From contig NZ_JAFEUV020000002.1 of the NCBI RefSeq assembly GCF_017355915.2, positions 310,001 through 374,000 of the forward strand: a DNA stretch of 64,000 nt, given 5' to 3'. The translations under genes were made by a program, and so were the position numbers. Positions within the stretch are counted from its first letter, which is position 1; each line of letters begins with the position of its first letter. Origin of the DNA: Telluribacter roseus. GTDB lineage: Bacteria > Bacteroidota > Bacteroidia > Cytophagales > Spirosomataceae. This document shows positions 33,964 to 43,376 of this stretch, piece after piece. A model generated the notes under the pieces. It saw nothing but the letters and a program-made list of their open reading frames with translations, ran no database searches and was not told the DNA's origin.

Positions 33964-35058
33964 CTATTCCTGAGGGGCGACTACGGCCTCCACCATCGCT
34001 ATATACTGAGCTATTCCTTCTTCGATCTCGTGCAGGTAAATAAACTCATCCGCCGTATGGGAGCGCTCCGAGTGGCCGGGACCCATCTTGAGCGAAGGGC
34101 AGTCGAGCAGGGCCTGGTCGGAGGTAGTAGGTGAGCCATAGGTAGTACGACCCAGCGCTATACCGGCCTGTACTATGGCATGCTCAACCGGTATGCTCGA
34201 CGGACGCAGCCGGATCGAGCGGGGCTGTATCTCGGACTGGATATTCTCCTTGATGGTTGCAATGATTTCTTCCAGCGTGTACTGCTCCGTTACCCGTATG
34301 TCTACCGTGAAGGTACAGGCATCGGGTACTACGTTGTGCTGAGTACCGGCGTTAATAATGGTCACCGACATCTTGATAGGACCGAGCGTAGGAGATACCT
34401 TCGGGAAGCGGTAGCTGGTCAGCCAGTTGATGTCTTTGATGGCTTTGTAGATGGCATTGTCGCCCTCTTCGCGGGCAGCGTGGCCTGACTTACCACGAGC
34501 TATGCAGTCAATTACCAGCAGGCCCTTCTCGGCCACGGCCAGATGCATCTGGGTAGGCTCACCTACAATGGCAAACTCAATGGGAGGCAGCTCAGGTACT
34601 ACGATCTCCAGGCCTTCTTTACCGGATATCTCTTCTTCGGCGGTAGCCGCCAGCGCTATGTTATACGTCAGGTCGGAGCGGTCGTAGAAATGACAGAAGG
34701 TAGCGATCAGCGATACCAGACAGCCGCCGGCATCGTTGCTGCCCAGGCCGTACAACTTGCCGTCTTTTTCAACGGGTTCAAACGGATCAAGCGTCCAGGA
34801 TTTATTGGGCTTGACAGTATCGTGATGGGAGTTGAGCAGCAGGGTAGGCTTAGCCGGATCGAAGTGCTGGTTCAGCGCCCAGATATTATTCTTCTTACGC
34901 TGGTAAGGTATCTGCTTCTTTTGTAAAAACTCCTCAATGACCAGCGCGGTGTTATCTTCTTCGCGGCTGAAAGAGGGAGTTGCAATCAGGTTTCTTAGTA
35001 GTTCGGTCGCCTCCTGGGCGATGCTCTGCACGTATTCTGTATCTGTTGATAAAGCCAT
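33964..35058 (-). CDS. argE: M20 deacylase, N-acylcitrulline/acylornithine type
   Basis: A 364-residue M20 peptidase. Zinc ligands and catalytic residues are in LLLNSHHDTVKP, LYGLGSNDAGG, AATAEEEISG (catalytic Glu pair) and FAIVGEPTQMHL, ending with GHSERSHTADEF. This pattern matches Bacteroidota ArgE proteins that deacylate acetyl- or succinyl-citrulline. ATG 35058 is preferred to 35091 because the extra 11 residues add nothing conserved. It is 11 kb from the arg cluster but fits its acylated route. Confidence 0.87.
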   Translation of the reverse strand: MALSTDTEYVQSIAQEATELLRNLIATPSFSREEDNTALVIEEFLQKKQIPYQRKKNNIWALNQHFDPAKPTLLLNSHHDTVKPNKSWTLDPFEPVEKDGKLYGLGSNDAGGCLVSLIATFCHFYDRSDLTYNIALAATAEEEISGKEGLEIVVPELPPIEFAIVGEPTQMHLAVAEKGLLVIDCIARGKSGHAAREEGDNAIYKAIKDINWLTSYRFPKVSPTLGPIKMSVTIINAGTQHNVVPDACTFTVDIRVTEQYTLEEIIATIKENIQSEIQPRSIRLRPSSIPVEHAIVQAGIALGRTTYGSPTTSDQALLDCPSLKMGPGHSERSHTADEFIYLHEIEEGIAQYIAMVEAVVAPQE

Positions 35059-35207
35059 AGGGGCATTCTTTTTCCACACGCTATGCCTCAAAGGTACGAA
35101 AAATGTGCAAAACGACCGTGCCCCCTGCTACTTAGCCGGTGTTGAGGTAGTGGTACTTGTACAATTCTTTTTATATTCACCTACCTGAATACCATCCTAG
35201 AAACACC

Positions 35208-36278
35208 ATGGAAAAGTCATCCCTGCTACTATACGGCGCCAACGGCTACACAGGACAACTCATCGTTGATATTTGCCATGAGTATGGAGTAGTACCCATT
35301 CTGGCGGCGCGGCGTGAGGAGGCCATCCGCCCTCTGGCTGATCGTATAGGTACTCAGTATCGGGTTGTGGACTTGTCGGATCAGGAGGGGCTGCGGAGGG
35401 CATTGGCTGATGTGAAGGTAGTACTGCACGCGGCGGGGCCTTTCAAATTTACCGCCCGGCCTATGATCGAAGCCTGCCTGGCTACTCATACGCACTACCT
35501 GGACATTACGGGTGAGATAGAGGTATTTGAGCTGGCTAAGCAGTACGATGCAGCGGCCCGTAAAGCGGGAGTTATGTTATTGCCGGGAGCTGGCTTCGAC
35601 GTAGTACCTACCGATTGCCTGGCGTTGTACCTGAAAAAACAACTGCCGGACGCCACGCACCTCAAGCTGGCCTTCGAAACAGTTGGTGGAGGCTTGTCGC
35701 ACGGGACGGCCAGTACCATGGTAGAAGGATTGGGTAAAGGCGGAGCCGTGCGGGAAAATGGAAAGATAGTTACTAAGAATCTAGGGCATAAAAGCCTGTG
35801 GATTGAGATCAATGGCCGGAGGCGCTTCTTCATGACGATTCCCTGGGGCGACGTATCTACCGCCTGCCATACCACAGGTATTCCCAATATCGAAACCTAC
35901 ACCGGTATCTCACCCAGGGTACATAGCCTGCTGCGGTTTCAGGGGCTGTACAACTGGCTGCTAGGGTCAGATCTTGTAAAAAAGATAGCGAAGAACAGAG
36001 TAGACAAGATTAGCGGGCCCACCGAAGCCATGCGTCAGCTGGCCAGCAGCACCGTATGGGGGGAGGTAACCAATGCTTCCGCCGACCGTCGAACCGCACA
36101 TCTCACCTGTCCCGAAGGCTATACGCTCACGGCTCATAGTAGCCTTATCATTGCCAAGAAGGTACTAGCGGGCAATTTCAAAGTAGGGTACCAAACCCCT
36201 GCCTCGGCCTACGGCGAAGATCTGGTGCTGGAAGTACCGGGTGTGGAGCGGGTAGGGGAGTGCAGAGGATGGTTGTAG
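35208..36278 (+). CDS. Saccharopine dehydrogenase-like NAD(P)-binding protein
   Basis: A 356-residue protein of the trans-acting enoyl reductase/saccharopine dehydrogenase-like group. The N-terminal Rossmann motif LLYGANGYTGQLI binds NAD(P); ARREEAIRPLADRIG and VVLHAAGPFKFTARPMIEAC follow, as does HYLDITGEIEVFEL. ATG 35208 is chosen because 17 codons upstream lack similarity. The substrate is unknown; lysine metabolism is unlikely from this subgroup. Confidence 0.85.
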   Translation: MEKSSLLLYGANGYTGQLIVDICHEYGVVPILAARREEAIRPLADRIGTQYRVVDLSDQEGLRRALADVKVVLHAAGPFKFTARPMIEACLATHTHYLDITGEIEVFELAKQYDAAARKAGVMLLPGAGFDVVPTDCLALYLKKQLPDATHLKLAFETVGGGLSHGTASTMVEGLGKGGAVRENGKIVTKNLGHKSLWIEINGRRRFFMTIPWGDVSTACHTTGIPNIETYTGISPRVHSLLRFQGLYNWLLGSDLVKKIAKNRVDKISGPTEAMRQLASSTVWGEVTNASADRRTAHLTCPEGYTLTAHSSLIIAKKVLAGNFKVGYQTPASAYGEDLVLEVPGVERVGECRGWL

Positions 36279-36296
36279 AACTTTAAAAACTTATAT

Positions 36297-36968
36297 ATGA
36301 GAGTGACGACTCTGATCATAATGCTAGTACTGGTAAGTACTGCCGCCAAATCCCATGAAGATGGTTTAGCGATAAACTATCGGGTATTCATAAAGAAAAA
36401 GTCTGATGGTGAGTATGACAGATTTCTGAGGGTGTACCTCACTAACCCTATGGATAGGGATATATATGTATTAGCTCCGTCTTTTCAGGCTAAGGAACAA
36501 AAGCTAAATAAAAGCAGTACAATTGAGGATCTGTGGAGTGACTATGTATTAAGTTATGAAAAATATAACCGCATGAACTTCAGTGGGGGATCCTCGAATG
36601 ATGGTTTATTATTGGCTCCTGCTGGAGTACGAGTTTTTCCTTTTAGTTATTGTTCTTACAAACCAATCAGGTACTATGAATACATAGATGAGTGGTTTAA
36701 GAAAAATAAGGTCGATTGTCATTTAACCGATTTTATTTTCCATAATTATTTTACACCAATTCTTCTTTTTGTCCCTGCCAAGAAAACAGCCTATTTACAA
36801 TACGCGATACATAATAATACCCCCAAAGGTACCTACGCCTTCTTTACCAAACCTTATCCAAAGGACAACTGCCTGTTTCAGAAACTGAAAAAGGGGAATG
36901 TAAAGGCATATAGCTATGAGCTGTATGAAGGTGGTATAAAGGATAATCCGGTGAAGGTTAGGCTTTGA
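36297..36968 (+). CDS. AT-rich secreted protein of unknown function
   Basis: A 223-residue protein with a short signal peptide (about 1-19, ending AAKSHED). It is aromatic- and lysine-rich (YRVFIKKKSDGEYDRFLRVY, KTAYLQYAIHNNTPKGTYAF), probably all-beta. Its base composition is clearly more AT-rich than its neighbours, with many AAA, ATA and TTT codons, so it may be a recent arrival. It begins 18 bases after the saccharopine-dehydrogenase-like gene. No family was recognised. Confidence 0.65.
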   Translation: MRVTTLIIMLVLVSTAAKSHEDGLAINYRVFIKKKSDGEYDRFLRVYLTNPMDRDIYVLAPSFQAKEQKLNKSSTIEDLWSDYVLSYEKYNRMNFSGGSSNDGLLLAPAGVRVFPFSYCSYKPIRYYEYIDEWFKKNKVDCHLTDFIFHNYFTPILLFVPAKKTAYLQYAIHNNTPKGTYAFFTKPYPKDNCLFQKLKKGNVKAYSYELYEGGIKDNPVKVRL

Positions 36969-36981
36969 GTGGTACTTCCCC

Positions 36982-37977
36982 TCACCCCGCCGCAATAATC
37001 AGCCCCAGCCCTATCAGGTAGCAGATCAGTGTGAGGTTGAGGAGTGTACTGGTACCTTTTGGGGCGTTTCGGAATTCTTTCCAGATGTAGATACCCCAGA
37101 GTGCAGCCACTACCGTAGCACCCTGTCCCAAACCATACGAGATAGCGGGTCCTGCTTCGCCCGATGCGATAATATTGAACGACATCCCAATACACCAGAC
37201 TACACCACCGGCTATACCCGTAAGGTGGCTGCGGGCGTTTCCGTGGAAGTAGTCGGCGTAAGACACCGGCTCTCCCACAAAGGGGCGGTACATAAGCAGG
37301 GTATTGAACAGAAAGTTGCTCAGCAAAATACCCACGGCAAAGAACACAACCGCTGTGTAGGGACTCAGCTTGCCCGGCAGGGGTTGGTCAAAGTCCGGGA
37401 ACATAGCCTGCGCCACGTACTTATAAAAGAAGCCCATCAGCAAGCCTGCCACCACCGCCAGTACCAAGCCTTTGGTAGAGACTCCTTCTGTATTACTCGC
37501 CAGTTTACGATAGGCGCTGGCATTAAGCAGAATGGCTGCAACTACCAAAGCCACGCCACCAAATAATAGCGTAGCATTACCGACGGGCTGGTCGAGGTAG
37601 TTTACGATTACGCCTATGACCAGTGCTAGTCCGATACCCACGGGAAAAGCTACGGACATACCAGCAATGGAGATGGCCGCTCCCAGCAGGATATTAGCTG
37701 CATTGAATAGTATACCTCCCCATATCGCTGAGCCTATACTGGCACCATCCGCCTGTTGTACGTCAGGAATAAAGCTACGGCCGCCGTCGCCGGTACTTCC
37801 AAATGTAAATGCAAACAGGAGGGACAGCAGCAGGATGCCCAGCACGTAGTCCCAGTAGAAAAGCTCGAAACGCCAGTGCCCGGCAGCCAGTTTCTGGGTG
37901 TTGGCCCAGGAGCCCCAGCAGAGCATAGTCACAAAACAGAAAATGATGGCGGTAGTGTAAGTTTCGACGATGAACAT
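36982..37977 (-). CDS. GRP/DMT-type sugar (ribose or glucose) transporter
   Basis: A 331-residue membrane protein with about ten helices and the N-terminal motif FCFVTMLCWGSWANTQKLAA typical of the sugar-specific GRP/RhaT drug-metabolite superfamily. Other features: WDYVLGILLLSLLFAFTFGS, NAANILLGAAISIAGMSVAF and SYGLGQGATVVAALWGI. It lies 55 bases downstream of ribokinase on the same strand, suggesting ribose uptake. A pair of transporter plus ribokinase supports the assignment; the substrate is not proved. Confidence 0.86.
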   Translation of the reverse strand: MFIVETYTTAIIFCFVTMLCWGSWANTQKLAAGHWRFELFYWDYVLGILLLSLLFAFTFGSTGDGGRSFIPDVQQADGASIGSAIWGGILFNAANILLGAAISIAGMSVAFPVGIGLALVIGVIVNYLDQPVGNATLLFGGVALVVAAILLNASAYRKLASNTEGVSTKGLVLAVVAGLLMGFFYKYVAQAMFPDFDQPLPGKLSPYTAVVFFAVGILLSNFLFNTLLMYRPFVGEPVSYADYFHGNARSHLTGIAGGVVWCIGMSFNIIASGEAGPAISYGLGQGATVVAALWGIYIWKEFRNAPKGTSTLLNLTLICYLIGLGLIIAAG

Positions 37978-38032
37978 AAGGAGAGTTTGGAGGAGCTAAG
38001 GGATAGTTTTATCGGAAAGAAGAATAGACTAG

Positions 38033-38923
38033 TTACGAAACTTCATGGCGATGGGGCATAGAGCTCTGTGCCCCCAGTCGTGTGACCGAGATAGCGGCGG
38101 CCTTGCAGGCAAAACCAACGGCTTCCGGTAAGGATAATCCTTCGGCCATACCTACGGCCAGAGCACCGTTAAAGCAGTCGCCGGCGGCGGTAGAGTCGAC
38201 GGCCTGTACGGCTACTCCCCCTACTGTACCTTCAAATTCACTACTCAGTATATAGGCTCCCTTCGCCCCCAGCGTGATCACTACATTAGTCACACCCATA
38301 TCCTGTAAGGCACGAGCTACTCTGCCTACATTGTCTTCGGTAACGGGGATACCCGTCAGTAGCTCGGCTTCGGTTTCGTTGGGGGTAATCAGGTGGAGGT
38401 GCGAGAGCAGGTCAAGGGGTAACCTCTGAGCGGGAGCGGGGTTCAGAATAACCCGTAGCCCGCGCTGCGCGCTCTTTCGGATGGCATGCTCTACGGTAGC
38501 CAGGGGTATTTCCAGCTGGAGAAGTACTATGTCGCCCGGCAAGCAGGCATCAATAGCGGCTTCCACTTCGTCGGGTTGAAGATTACTGTTGGCACCGGGG
38601 GCTACTACGATGCAGTTTTCACCCTTATCGTCTACGGTGATGAGTGCTACACCCGACGGTCCATCATCTTTGACAATGGCCGTAGTGTCTATGCCTTCTT
38701 TTTGAAATCCTTCCACGGCTTGTTCGCCAAAGAGGTCATTCCCTACCTTAGCCACCAGCCGGACATGGGCACCAAGTCGGGCAGCGGCTACGGCCTGATT
38801 GGCTCCCTTTCCACCGGGATTCATCAGAAAGGTGCCACCAATAACAGTTTCACCGGGAGCAGGAAGCTTTTGGGTCTTTACGACCATGTCCGTGTTGGAG
38901 CTTCCTATCAGTAAGATGTTCAT
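38033..38923 (-). CDS. rbsK: Ribokinase
   Basis: A 296-residue PfkB-family kinase that makes ribose 5-phosphate. N-terminal NPGGKGANQAVAAARLG (substrate site), central ITPNETEAELL (family signature NxxE), and C-terminal DSTAAGDCFNGALAVGMAEG with the catalytic Asp of the anion-hole motif. It heads a two-gene unit with a GRP-type sugar transporter. A palindrome at 38947-38956 lies just upstream of the start. Confidence 0.92.
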   Translation of the reverse strand: MNILLIGSSNTDMVVKTQKLPAPGETVIGGTFLMNPGGKGANQAVAAARLGAHVRLVAKVGNDLFGEQAVEGFQKEGIDTTAIVKDDGPSGVALITVDDKGENCIVVAPGANSNLQPDEVEAAIDACLPGDIVLLQLEIPLATVEHAIRKSAQRGLRVILNPAPAQRLPLDLLSHLHLITPNETEAELLTGIPVTEDNVGRVARALQDMGVTNVVITLGAKGAYILSSEFEGTVGGVAVQAVDSTAAGDCFNGALAVGMAEGLSLPEAVGFACKAAAISVTRLGAQSSMPHRHEVS

Positions 38924-38946
38924 TAATTTATAGATTACAACCAGTA

Positions 38947-38956
38947 TAGTATACTA
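38947..38956. promoter_or_regulatory. Palindrome TAGTATACTA upstream of rbsK
   Basis: A perfect ten-base palindrome 24 bases before the rbsK start. The ten-base string TATAGTATAC at 38945-38954 recurs at 23421-23430. Operator function is only a guess. Confidence 0.25.
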
Positions 38957-39005
38957 CTAGTGGTAAGTACGATCGGGGGCTAATCTAATGCAACAGGTAC
39001 AAAAA

Positions 39006-39034
39006 AAGCCCTTCACCACCAGGACGAAAGGCTT
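39006..39034 (-). terminator. Probable terminator of the Rieske/FAD oxidoreductase gene
   Basis: AAGCCCTTC paired with GAAAGGCTT (one mismatch), loop of 11 bases, followed on the minus strand by a T7 run. It lies 20 bases after the stop at 39054. Confidence 0.65.
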
Positions 39035-39053
39035 CTAACTAGTAATACTATTT

Positions 39054-40649
39054 TTAACGGGGTACTAACACGGCCGATTGCTTCAGGTAGTTTTCCCAGC
39101 TTTCTACCTCTTCCAATGCCTCGGGACCGGGCATACTCCCGTTGTACATCAACTCCTGGATCGCCGCTATATCGGCATCATGCCCCAGGCCCAGCACCGC
39201 CTTGATCTGATTGTACTTTATATAATAAGCCAAAAATTTATCTTCCTGAAGGCTACCGCTGATCAGGACATCATCGTAATCCTCCACGTAGCCTACATAC
39301 CGCAGGCTACGTCCCTGCTGATTGGTCCAGAAGAAGGGTACCGTATCGTACAATTGGCCGGCTCCGGCCATATTCTTACCCGCTATACGGCCTTGTTGTC
39401 CGGCTACTTTCCAGTGCTCGATGCGGCAGTGGCCCGGTCCAAAAGGTACATAGGCAATATCACCGGCTGCGTACAGGGTATTAGTAATGCGCAGGAATGA
39501 ATCTACCTTGACACCACCATCCTTTTCGCGCTCTACACCTCTTAAAAAGTCCAGAGCTGGCTTCACACCGATGCCTACCAGTACCAGGTCGGCCGGTAGC
39601 GTATCGCCGTTATCAAGTACCACTTCATTTACTTTATCGTCACCGTGCAGCTTCATTACTTTTCGTTCCAGCCGGAACTTCACCCCCGCCTCTTCGTGCC
39701 ACTGCTGTATGCGCTTGCCTACTTCCTGTCCCCATATTTTCTGAAAAGGAGTAATATCCGGAGTAACGACCGTTACATCACAGCCCCTTTTTCTCAGGCT
39801 CATAGCTCCTTCCAATCCAATAAAAGAGCCTCCTACTATAACTACCCGGGTACCCTCGGTAGCGGCGTCCCGCAGTTGTCGGCTATCGCTCAGCGAGCGC
39901 AGCAGAAACACATTGGGTTTATCAATACCTTCTAACCTCAGGTTGCAGGCCTCGCCGCCAGTACAGAGCAGGGCTTTATCGTAGGTAAGCTGTCCGCCAT
40001 TGTCAAAGTCAATGCGTCGGGCAAATGGGTCCAGGCTCTTGACACAATGATTCTTCAGAAGCTCTATCCCATACTTTTCGTAGAAGTCAGCTTTACGCAG
40101 GTACATCTGCTCTTCGGGAGCTTCGCCCTGCAGGTACATCTTACTAACGTTGGTACGATCATAAGGAGCTTCACTCTCAGCTGTAATCATGATGATACGT
40201 CCCCGGTAACCGGCTTCGCGCATACCTTCGGCGGCATACTGGGCAGCCACACCACCACCTACTATAGCATAGACATCTTTACTATTCGGATCGCGCAGGG
40301 TAAGTGGATTGGGCTTACGGTCCGGCAACTCGCCTTCGGGAATATACACATGTACATCGTCGTCGCGTACCACTACCTTATAGGTAGGCAAACCATCCAG
40401 GCCGGGGGCTTCCAGGTTTATTCCGGAATGGACATCAAAGCAGGCATGGTGCCAGGGGCAAACCAGTCGGTTGCCGTTGAGAGCTCCTTTGACCAGAGGG
40501 GCACCATAGTGAGTACATTTGGGATACAAAGCGTAGAACACGCCCTCATGACGAATGAGCAGGACTGTAGTATCGCCAGCTTTTACTTCCTCCTTATGCT
40601 CATCAGGCCATTCACTGGCTTTAGCCACCCAATATTCTCTTTTTTCCAT
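39054..40649 (-). CDS. Rieske-domain FAD-dependent NAD(P)H oxidoreductase
   Basis: A 531-residue protein. The N-terminal Rieske domain (about 1-105) binds a 2Fe-2S cluster through CTHYGAPL and CPWHHACFD. Then comes a pyridine-nucleotide disulphide oxidoreductase fold (about 125-430) with AIVGGGVAAQYAAEGMREAG, an NAD motif VVIVGGSFIGLEGAMSLRKRG and FAD motif TLYAAGDIAYVPFG. A reductase C-terminal domain ends it. The layout is that of AIF-like/ferredoxin-reductase proteins that pass electrons to an oxygenase or respiratory partner; that partner is not encoded next to it. Confidence 0.88.
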   Translation of the reverse strand: MEKREYWVAKASEWPDEHKEEVKAGDTTVLLIRHEGVFYALYPKCTHYGAPLVKGALNGNRLVCPWHHACFDVHSGINLEAPGLDGLPTYKVVVRDDDVHVYIPEGELPDRKPNPLTLRDPNSKDVYAIVGGGVAAQYAAEGMREAGYRGRIIMITAESEAPYDRTNVSKMYLQGEAPEEQMYLRKADFYEKYGIELLKNHCVKSLDPFARRIDFDNGGQLTYDKALLCTGGEACNLRLEGIDKPNVFLLRSLSDSRQLRDAATEGTRVVIVGGSFIGLEGAMSLRKRGCDVTVVTPDITPFQKIWGQEVGKRIQQWHEEAGVKFRLERKVMKLHGDDKVNEVVLDNGDTLPADLVLVGIGVKPALDFLRGVEREKDGGVKVDSFLRITNTLYAAGDIAYVPFGPGHCRIEHWKVAGQQGRIAGKNMAGAGQLYDTVPFFWTNQQGRSLRYVGYVEDYDDVLISGSLQEDKFLAYYIKYNQIKAVLGLGHDADIAAIQELMYNGSMPGPEALEEVESWENYLKQSAVLVPR

Positions 40650-40747
40650 ATGAATAGATGGGATTAGATACTGCTACGCTTATAACATAAGTCAAATACC
40701 GTACTTCAAAAAGAGGAGGAGGAGAAACAGCGGTGGTTACAAAAAGT

Positions 40748-40755
40748 CAAATTTA
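40748..40755 (-). promoter_or_regulatory. Putative -7 element (TAAATTTG) for the Rieske oxidoreductase gene
   Basis: Exact TAnnTTTG match on the minus strand, 98 bases upstream of the start at 40649. No clear -33 box. Confidence 0.35.
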
Positions 40756-40973
40756 GTAATTATTTAATACACTTGCTGACTTCTGGTAAATTAGTATATG
40801 TAATACTATGATTTGATAATGAACGAGATATATTTGATGAAGTAGGTTGTGTAGTAGGAGTGTCTGTGTAACTAGTGGTGGATTTGTAGAAATCGCGCCC
40901 ATGCAATAATAGCCCCAGTTACACCTGCACAGGCTGGTACTTGATAAAAACGGAGAGTATAGATATAGTAGGC

Positions 40974-41015
40974 AGCTCTCCCCATCGAAGATACACTAAC
41001 CCGATGGGGAGAGCT
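40974..41015 (-). terminator. Hairpin downstream of proA
   Basis: Perfect 14-base arms AGCTCTCCCCATCG/CGATGGGGAGAGCT with a 14-base loop, nine bases after the proA stop. The T run after it is weak. Confidence 0.7.
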
Positions 41016-41024
41016 CTTAAGTAC

Positions 41025-42275
41025 TTACCAGCGGGTCTGGCCGGAGCCAACTACTACCCATTTCTCGGTAACCAGTTTTTCGAGAGCAAAGGGACCGCGT
41101 GCGTGTAGTTTCTGAGTAGAAATACCGATTTCGGCACCCAGGCCAAATTCACCGCCATCGGTAAAGCGTGTAGAGGCATTGGCATAGACCGCGGCAGCAT
41201 CCACCTCATTGAGGAATTGCTCAATTGCCGCTGCATCACGGGATATAATAGCCTCCGAGTGGCGTGACGAATACTGCTGTATGTGCGAAAGCGCCTCCGA
41301 AAGGCCGTCCACTACTTTGATAGAGCACTTATAGTCTAGAAACTCCCGACCAAAATCATCCGATGTAGCCTTCTGTAGCAGAGGATATTCAGCCGCTTTG
41401 AATATGGGATACGACTCGTCGTCGGCAAATACCTCTACGTTCCACTTGATGAACTCTTCTTTCAGCGTAGGTAAGAAGGCTTCGGCTACGGCTCGGTCTA
41501 CTACTACGGTGTCCAGCGAATTGCATACCGACGGGCGCGATACCTTGGCGTTGACCACAATATCACGGGCCATGTCCAGATCGGCAGTACTTTCTACGTA
41601 CGTATGGCATACGCCGGCGCCGGTTTCGATAGTAGGTACCAGGGAGTTCTGGCGTACGTACTGGATCAGACCTTCGGAGCCTCGTGGGATGATAATATCC
41701 ACGTAGCGGGTGGCCGATAGTAGTTCGGCTACAAACTTACGATCGGTAGGGAGCAGGGCTACGGCTGCGGCGTCAACCCCAAACTCAGCGAGTACTTCAT
41801 GAATTATACCAACCAGGCACTCATTGGAGTACTGAGCTTCCTTACCTCCTTTGAGTACACAGGCGTTGCCGGAGCGCAGGCATAGGGAAGCCACGTCAAT
41901 GGTCACGTTGGGGCGCGACTCATAGATTACTCCTACCACTCCCAGCGGTACGGCTATCTTCTTCAGCTGAATACCCTGGGGCAGGGTACGCTCCAGTAAG
42001 AGCTGGCCGGTAGGATCGGGCAGGGCCGCTACGTCACGCAGGCTCTGCGCCAGTCCCTGAATACGCTTATCGTTCAGGAGCAGGCGGTCCTTCTTTGGAT
42101 CGCTGTCGTCCATGCGCTCCAGATCCTTCTGATTTTCGGCAATGATACGTGCCTGACTGGCCAGTATCCGGTCCGCTAAGGTGGTGAGCAGCTCTGCCCG
42201 TTGGGCGTCCGAAAGGTTACGAACAGCGGCCGAAGCCTGTTTGGTAGCCTGTAATAGAGATATGATTGATTCCAT
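41025..42275 (-). CDS. proA: Gamma-glutamyl phosphate reductase
   Basis: A 416-residue aldehyde dehydrogenase-fold enzyme that reduces glutamyl 5-phosphate to glutamate semialdehyde in proline synthesis. The catalytic Cys is in VSRPSVCNSLDTVVVD; the NADPH-binding part includes VIYESRPNVTIDVA. Normal length. Its ATG shares one base with the proB stop (TGATG), so translation is coupled. The gene order proB-proA, with aat upstream, lies on the minus strand. Confidence 0.96.
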   Translation of the reverse strand: MESIISLLQATKQASAAVRNLSDAQRAELLTTLADRILASQARIIAENQKDLERMDDSDPKKDRLLLNDKRIQGLAQSLRDVAALPDPTGQLLLERTLPQGIQLKKIAVPLGVVGVIYESRPNVTIDVASLCLRSGNACVLKGGKEAQYSNECLVGIIHEVLAEFGVDAAAVALLPTDRKFVAELLSATRYVDIIIPRGSEGLIQYVRQNSLVPTIETGAGVCHTYVESTADLDMARDIVVNAKVSRPSVCNSLDTVVVDRAVAEAFLPTLKEEFIKWNVEVFADDESYPIFKAAEYPLLQKATSDDFGREFLDYKCSIKVVDGLSEALSHIQQYSSRHSEAIISRDAAAIEQFLNEVDAAAVYANASTRFTDGGEFGLGAEIGISTQKLHARGPFALEKLVTEKWVVVGSGQTRW

Positions 42276-43306
42276 CAGAGTAGTACGATATCGCTGGCGT
42301 TAGCCACTTCAAAATTCTGAGTTTTCAGGTTGTTTATGATAGCCTGGGAGGTTTCGCGGGCACGGGCTACGGCTATCATCTCATTTTCGGGGGTAAATAG
42401 CTCTATGATTTCCCCAGCCTCAAATTCACCTACTACTTCCAGTACTCCTACGGCCAGCAGGCTTTTCCGCTTTTCCAGTGCTTTAGCAGCTCCTTCGTCG
42501 ATGCGTAGCTTACCGGCTACCAGACCACCGCTACCCAGCCACCGCTTGCGTGCCGACAGGGTACTTTTCTGCGGGACGAACACAGTACCGGTCTCTCCCC
42601 GCAGGGCCCGGAGTATACCATCTTTTTCGCTCATGCCGAATATCACCACCCTGATGCCCATGCGGGTAGCCAGTTTGGCAAAGGTGAGCTTGGAAGCCAT
42701 TCCTCCCAGTCCCAGAGCTGATTTTTCGGTCCTGACAAAGCGGAATACATCGTTTACATCAGGTACCTCGCGAACCATCTGTCCGGCTTCGTCCAGCAGG
42801 CCACCTACGGAGGTACATAGCATCAGGGCTTCGGCCCCGAAGCCCGCGGCTATAAGCGTAGCCAACTCGTCATTATCCGAAAACTTCAACTCGCGGTCGC
42901 TTACCACATCATTCTCATTCACAATAGGTATAATACCGTTGTTCCAGAGTTCGTCGTAGGTCTCCTTAAGCTGCAGGAACTGGTGGCGGTTGGCGAAGTG
43001 CTGGCGCTCGCAGAGGCTCTGGGCGATGGCAATGCCGTAGGGGGTGAACTGGCTGGCGTAGATACCCACCAGTAGCGGATTACCTACCGAGGCGGCGGCT
43101 TTGCGCTGGGTGATGGTTCCCTTATAATCCTGTATATAGGCTTTGCCTGCCCCAACGGCCCCCGACGATACGATGATCAGGCGGTAGTTCTTATGAAGCA
43201 GGGATACCTGGCGGGCTACGTCCGCAATGATGGCCAGATCGGGCTCACCGGAGGGACGGGTGATAGAAGCAGTACCAAACTTAATAACGAGGATAGGCTT
43301 TGCCAC
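42275..43306 (-). CDS. proB: Glutamate 5-kinase
   Basis: A 343-residue enzyme that phosphorylates glutamate as the first step of proline synthesis. The amino-acid kinase domain (about 3-245) starts ILVIKFGTASITRPSGE and includes VSSGAVGAG and NENDVVSDRELKFSDNDEL. A short PUA-like end (about 260-343; LLAVGVLEVVGEFEAGEII) is present. It makes a complex with ProA, encoded directly after it with one-base overlap. Feedback inhibition by proline is expected from the family. Confidence 0.95.
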   Translation of the reverse strand: MAKPILVIKFGTASITRPSGEPDLAIIADVARQVSLLHKNYRLIIVSSGAVGAGKAYIQDYKGTITQRKAAASVGNPLLVGIYASQFTPYGIAIAQSLCERQHFANRHQFLQLKETYDELWNNGIIPIVNENDVVSDRELKFSDNDELATLIAAGFGAEALMLCTSVGGLLDEAGQMVREVPDVNDVFRFVRTEKSALGLGGMASKLTFAKLATRMGIRVVIFGMSEKDGILRALRGETGTVFVPQKSTLSARKRWLGSGGLVAGKLRIDEGAAKALEKRKSLLAVGVLEVVGEFEAGEIIELFTPENEMIAVARARETSQAIINNLKTQNFEVANASDIVLL

Positions 43307-43376
43307 AACTATATGAGCATTAGACTGAAAAATTCCCCAAAATTAGGCTATTTCAGCAGCAAACTATACAAAGTGG

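Larger units (their letters stand above)
40650..41024. other. Intergenic region between the Rieske oxidoreductase and proA
   Basis: 375 bases without a gene. It holds a -7-like element TAAATTTG on the minus strand (40748-40755) and the hairpin at 40974-41015 just past proA. Nothing else was recognised. Confidence 0.45.
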
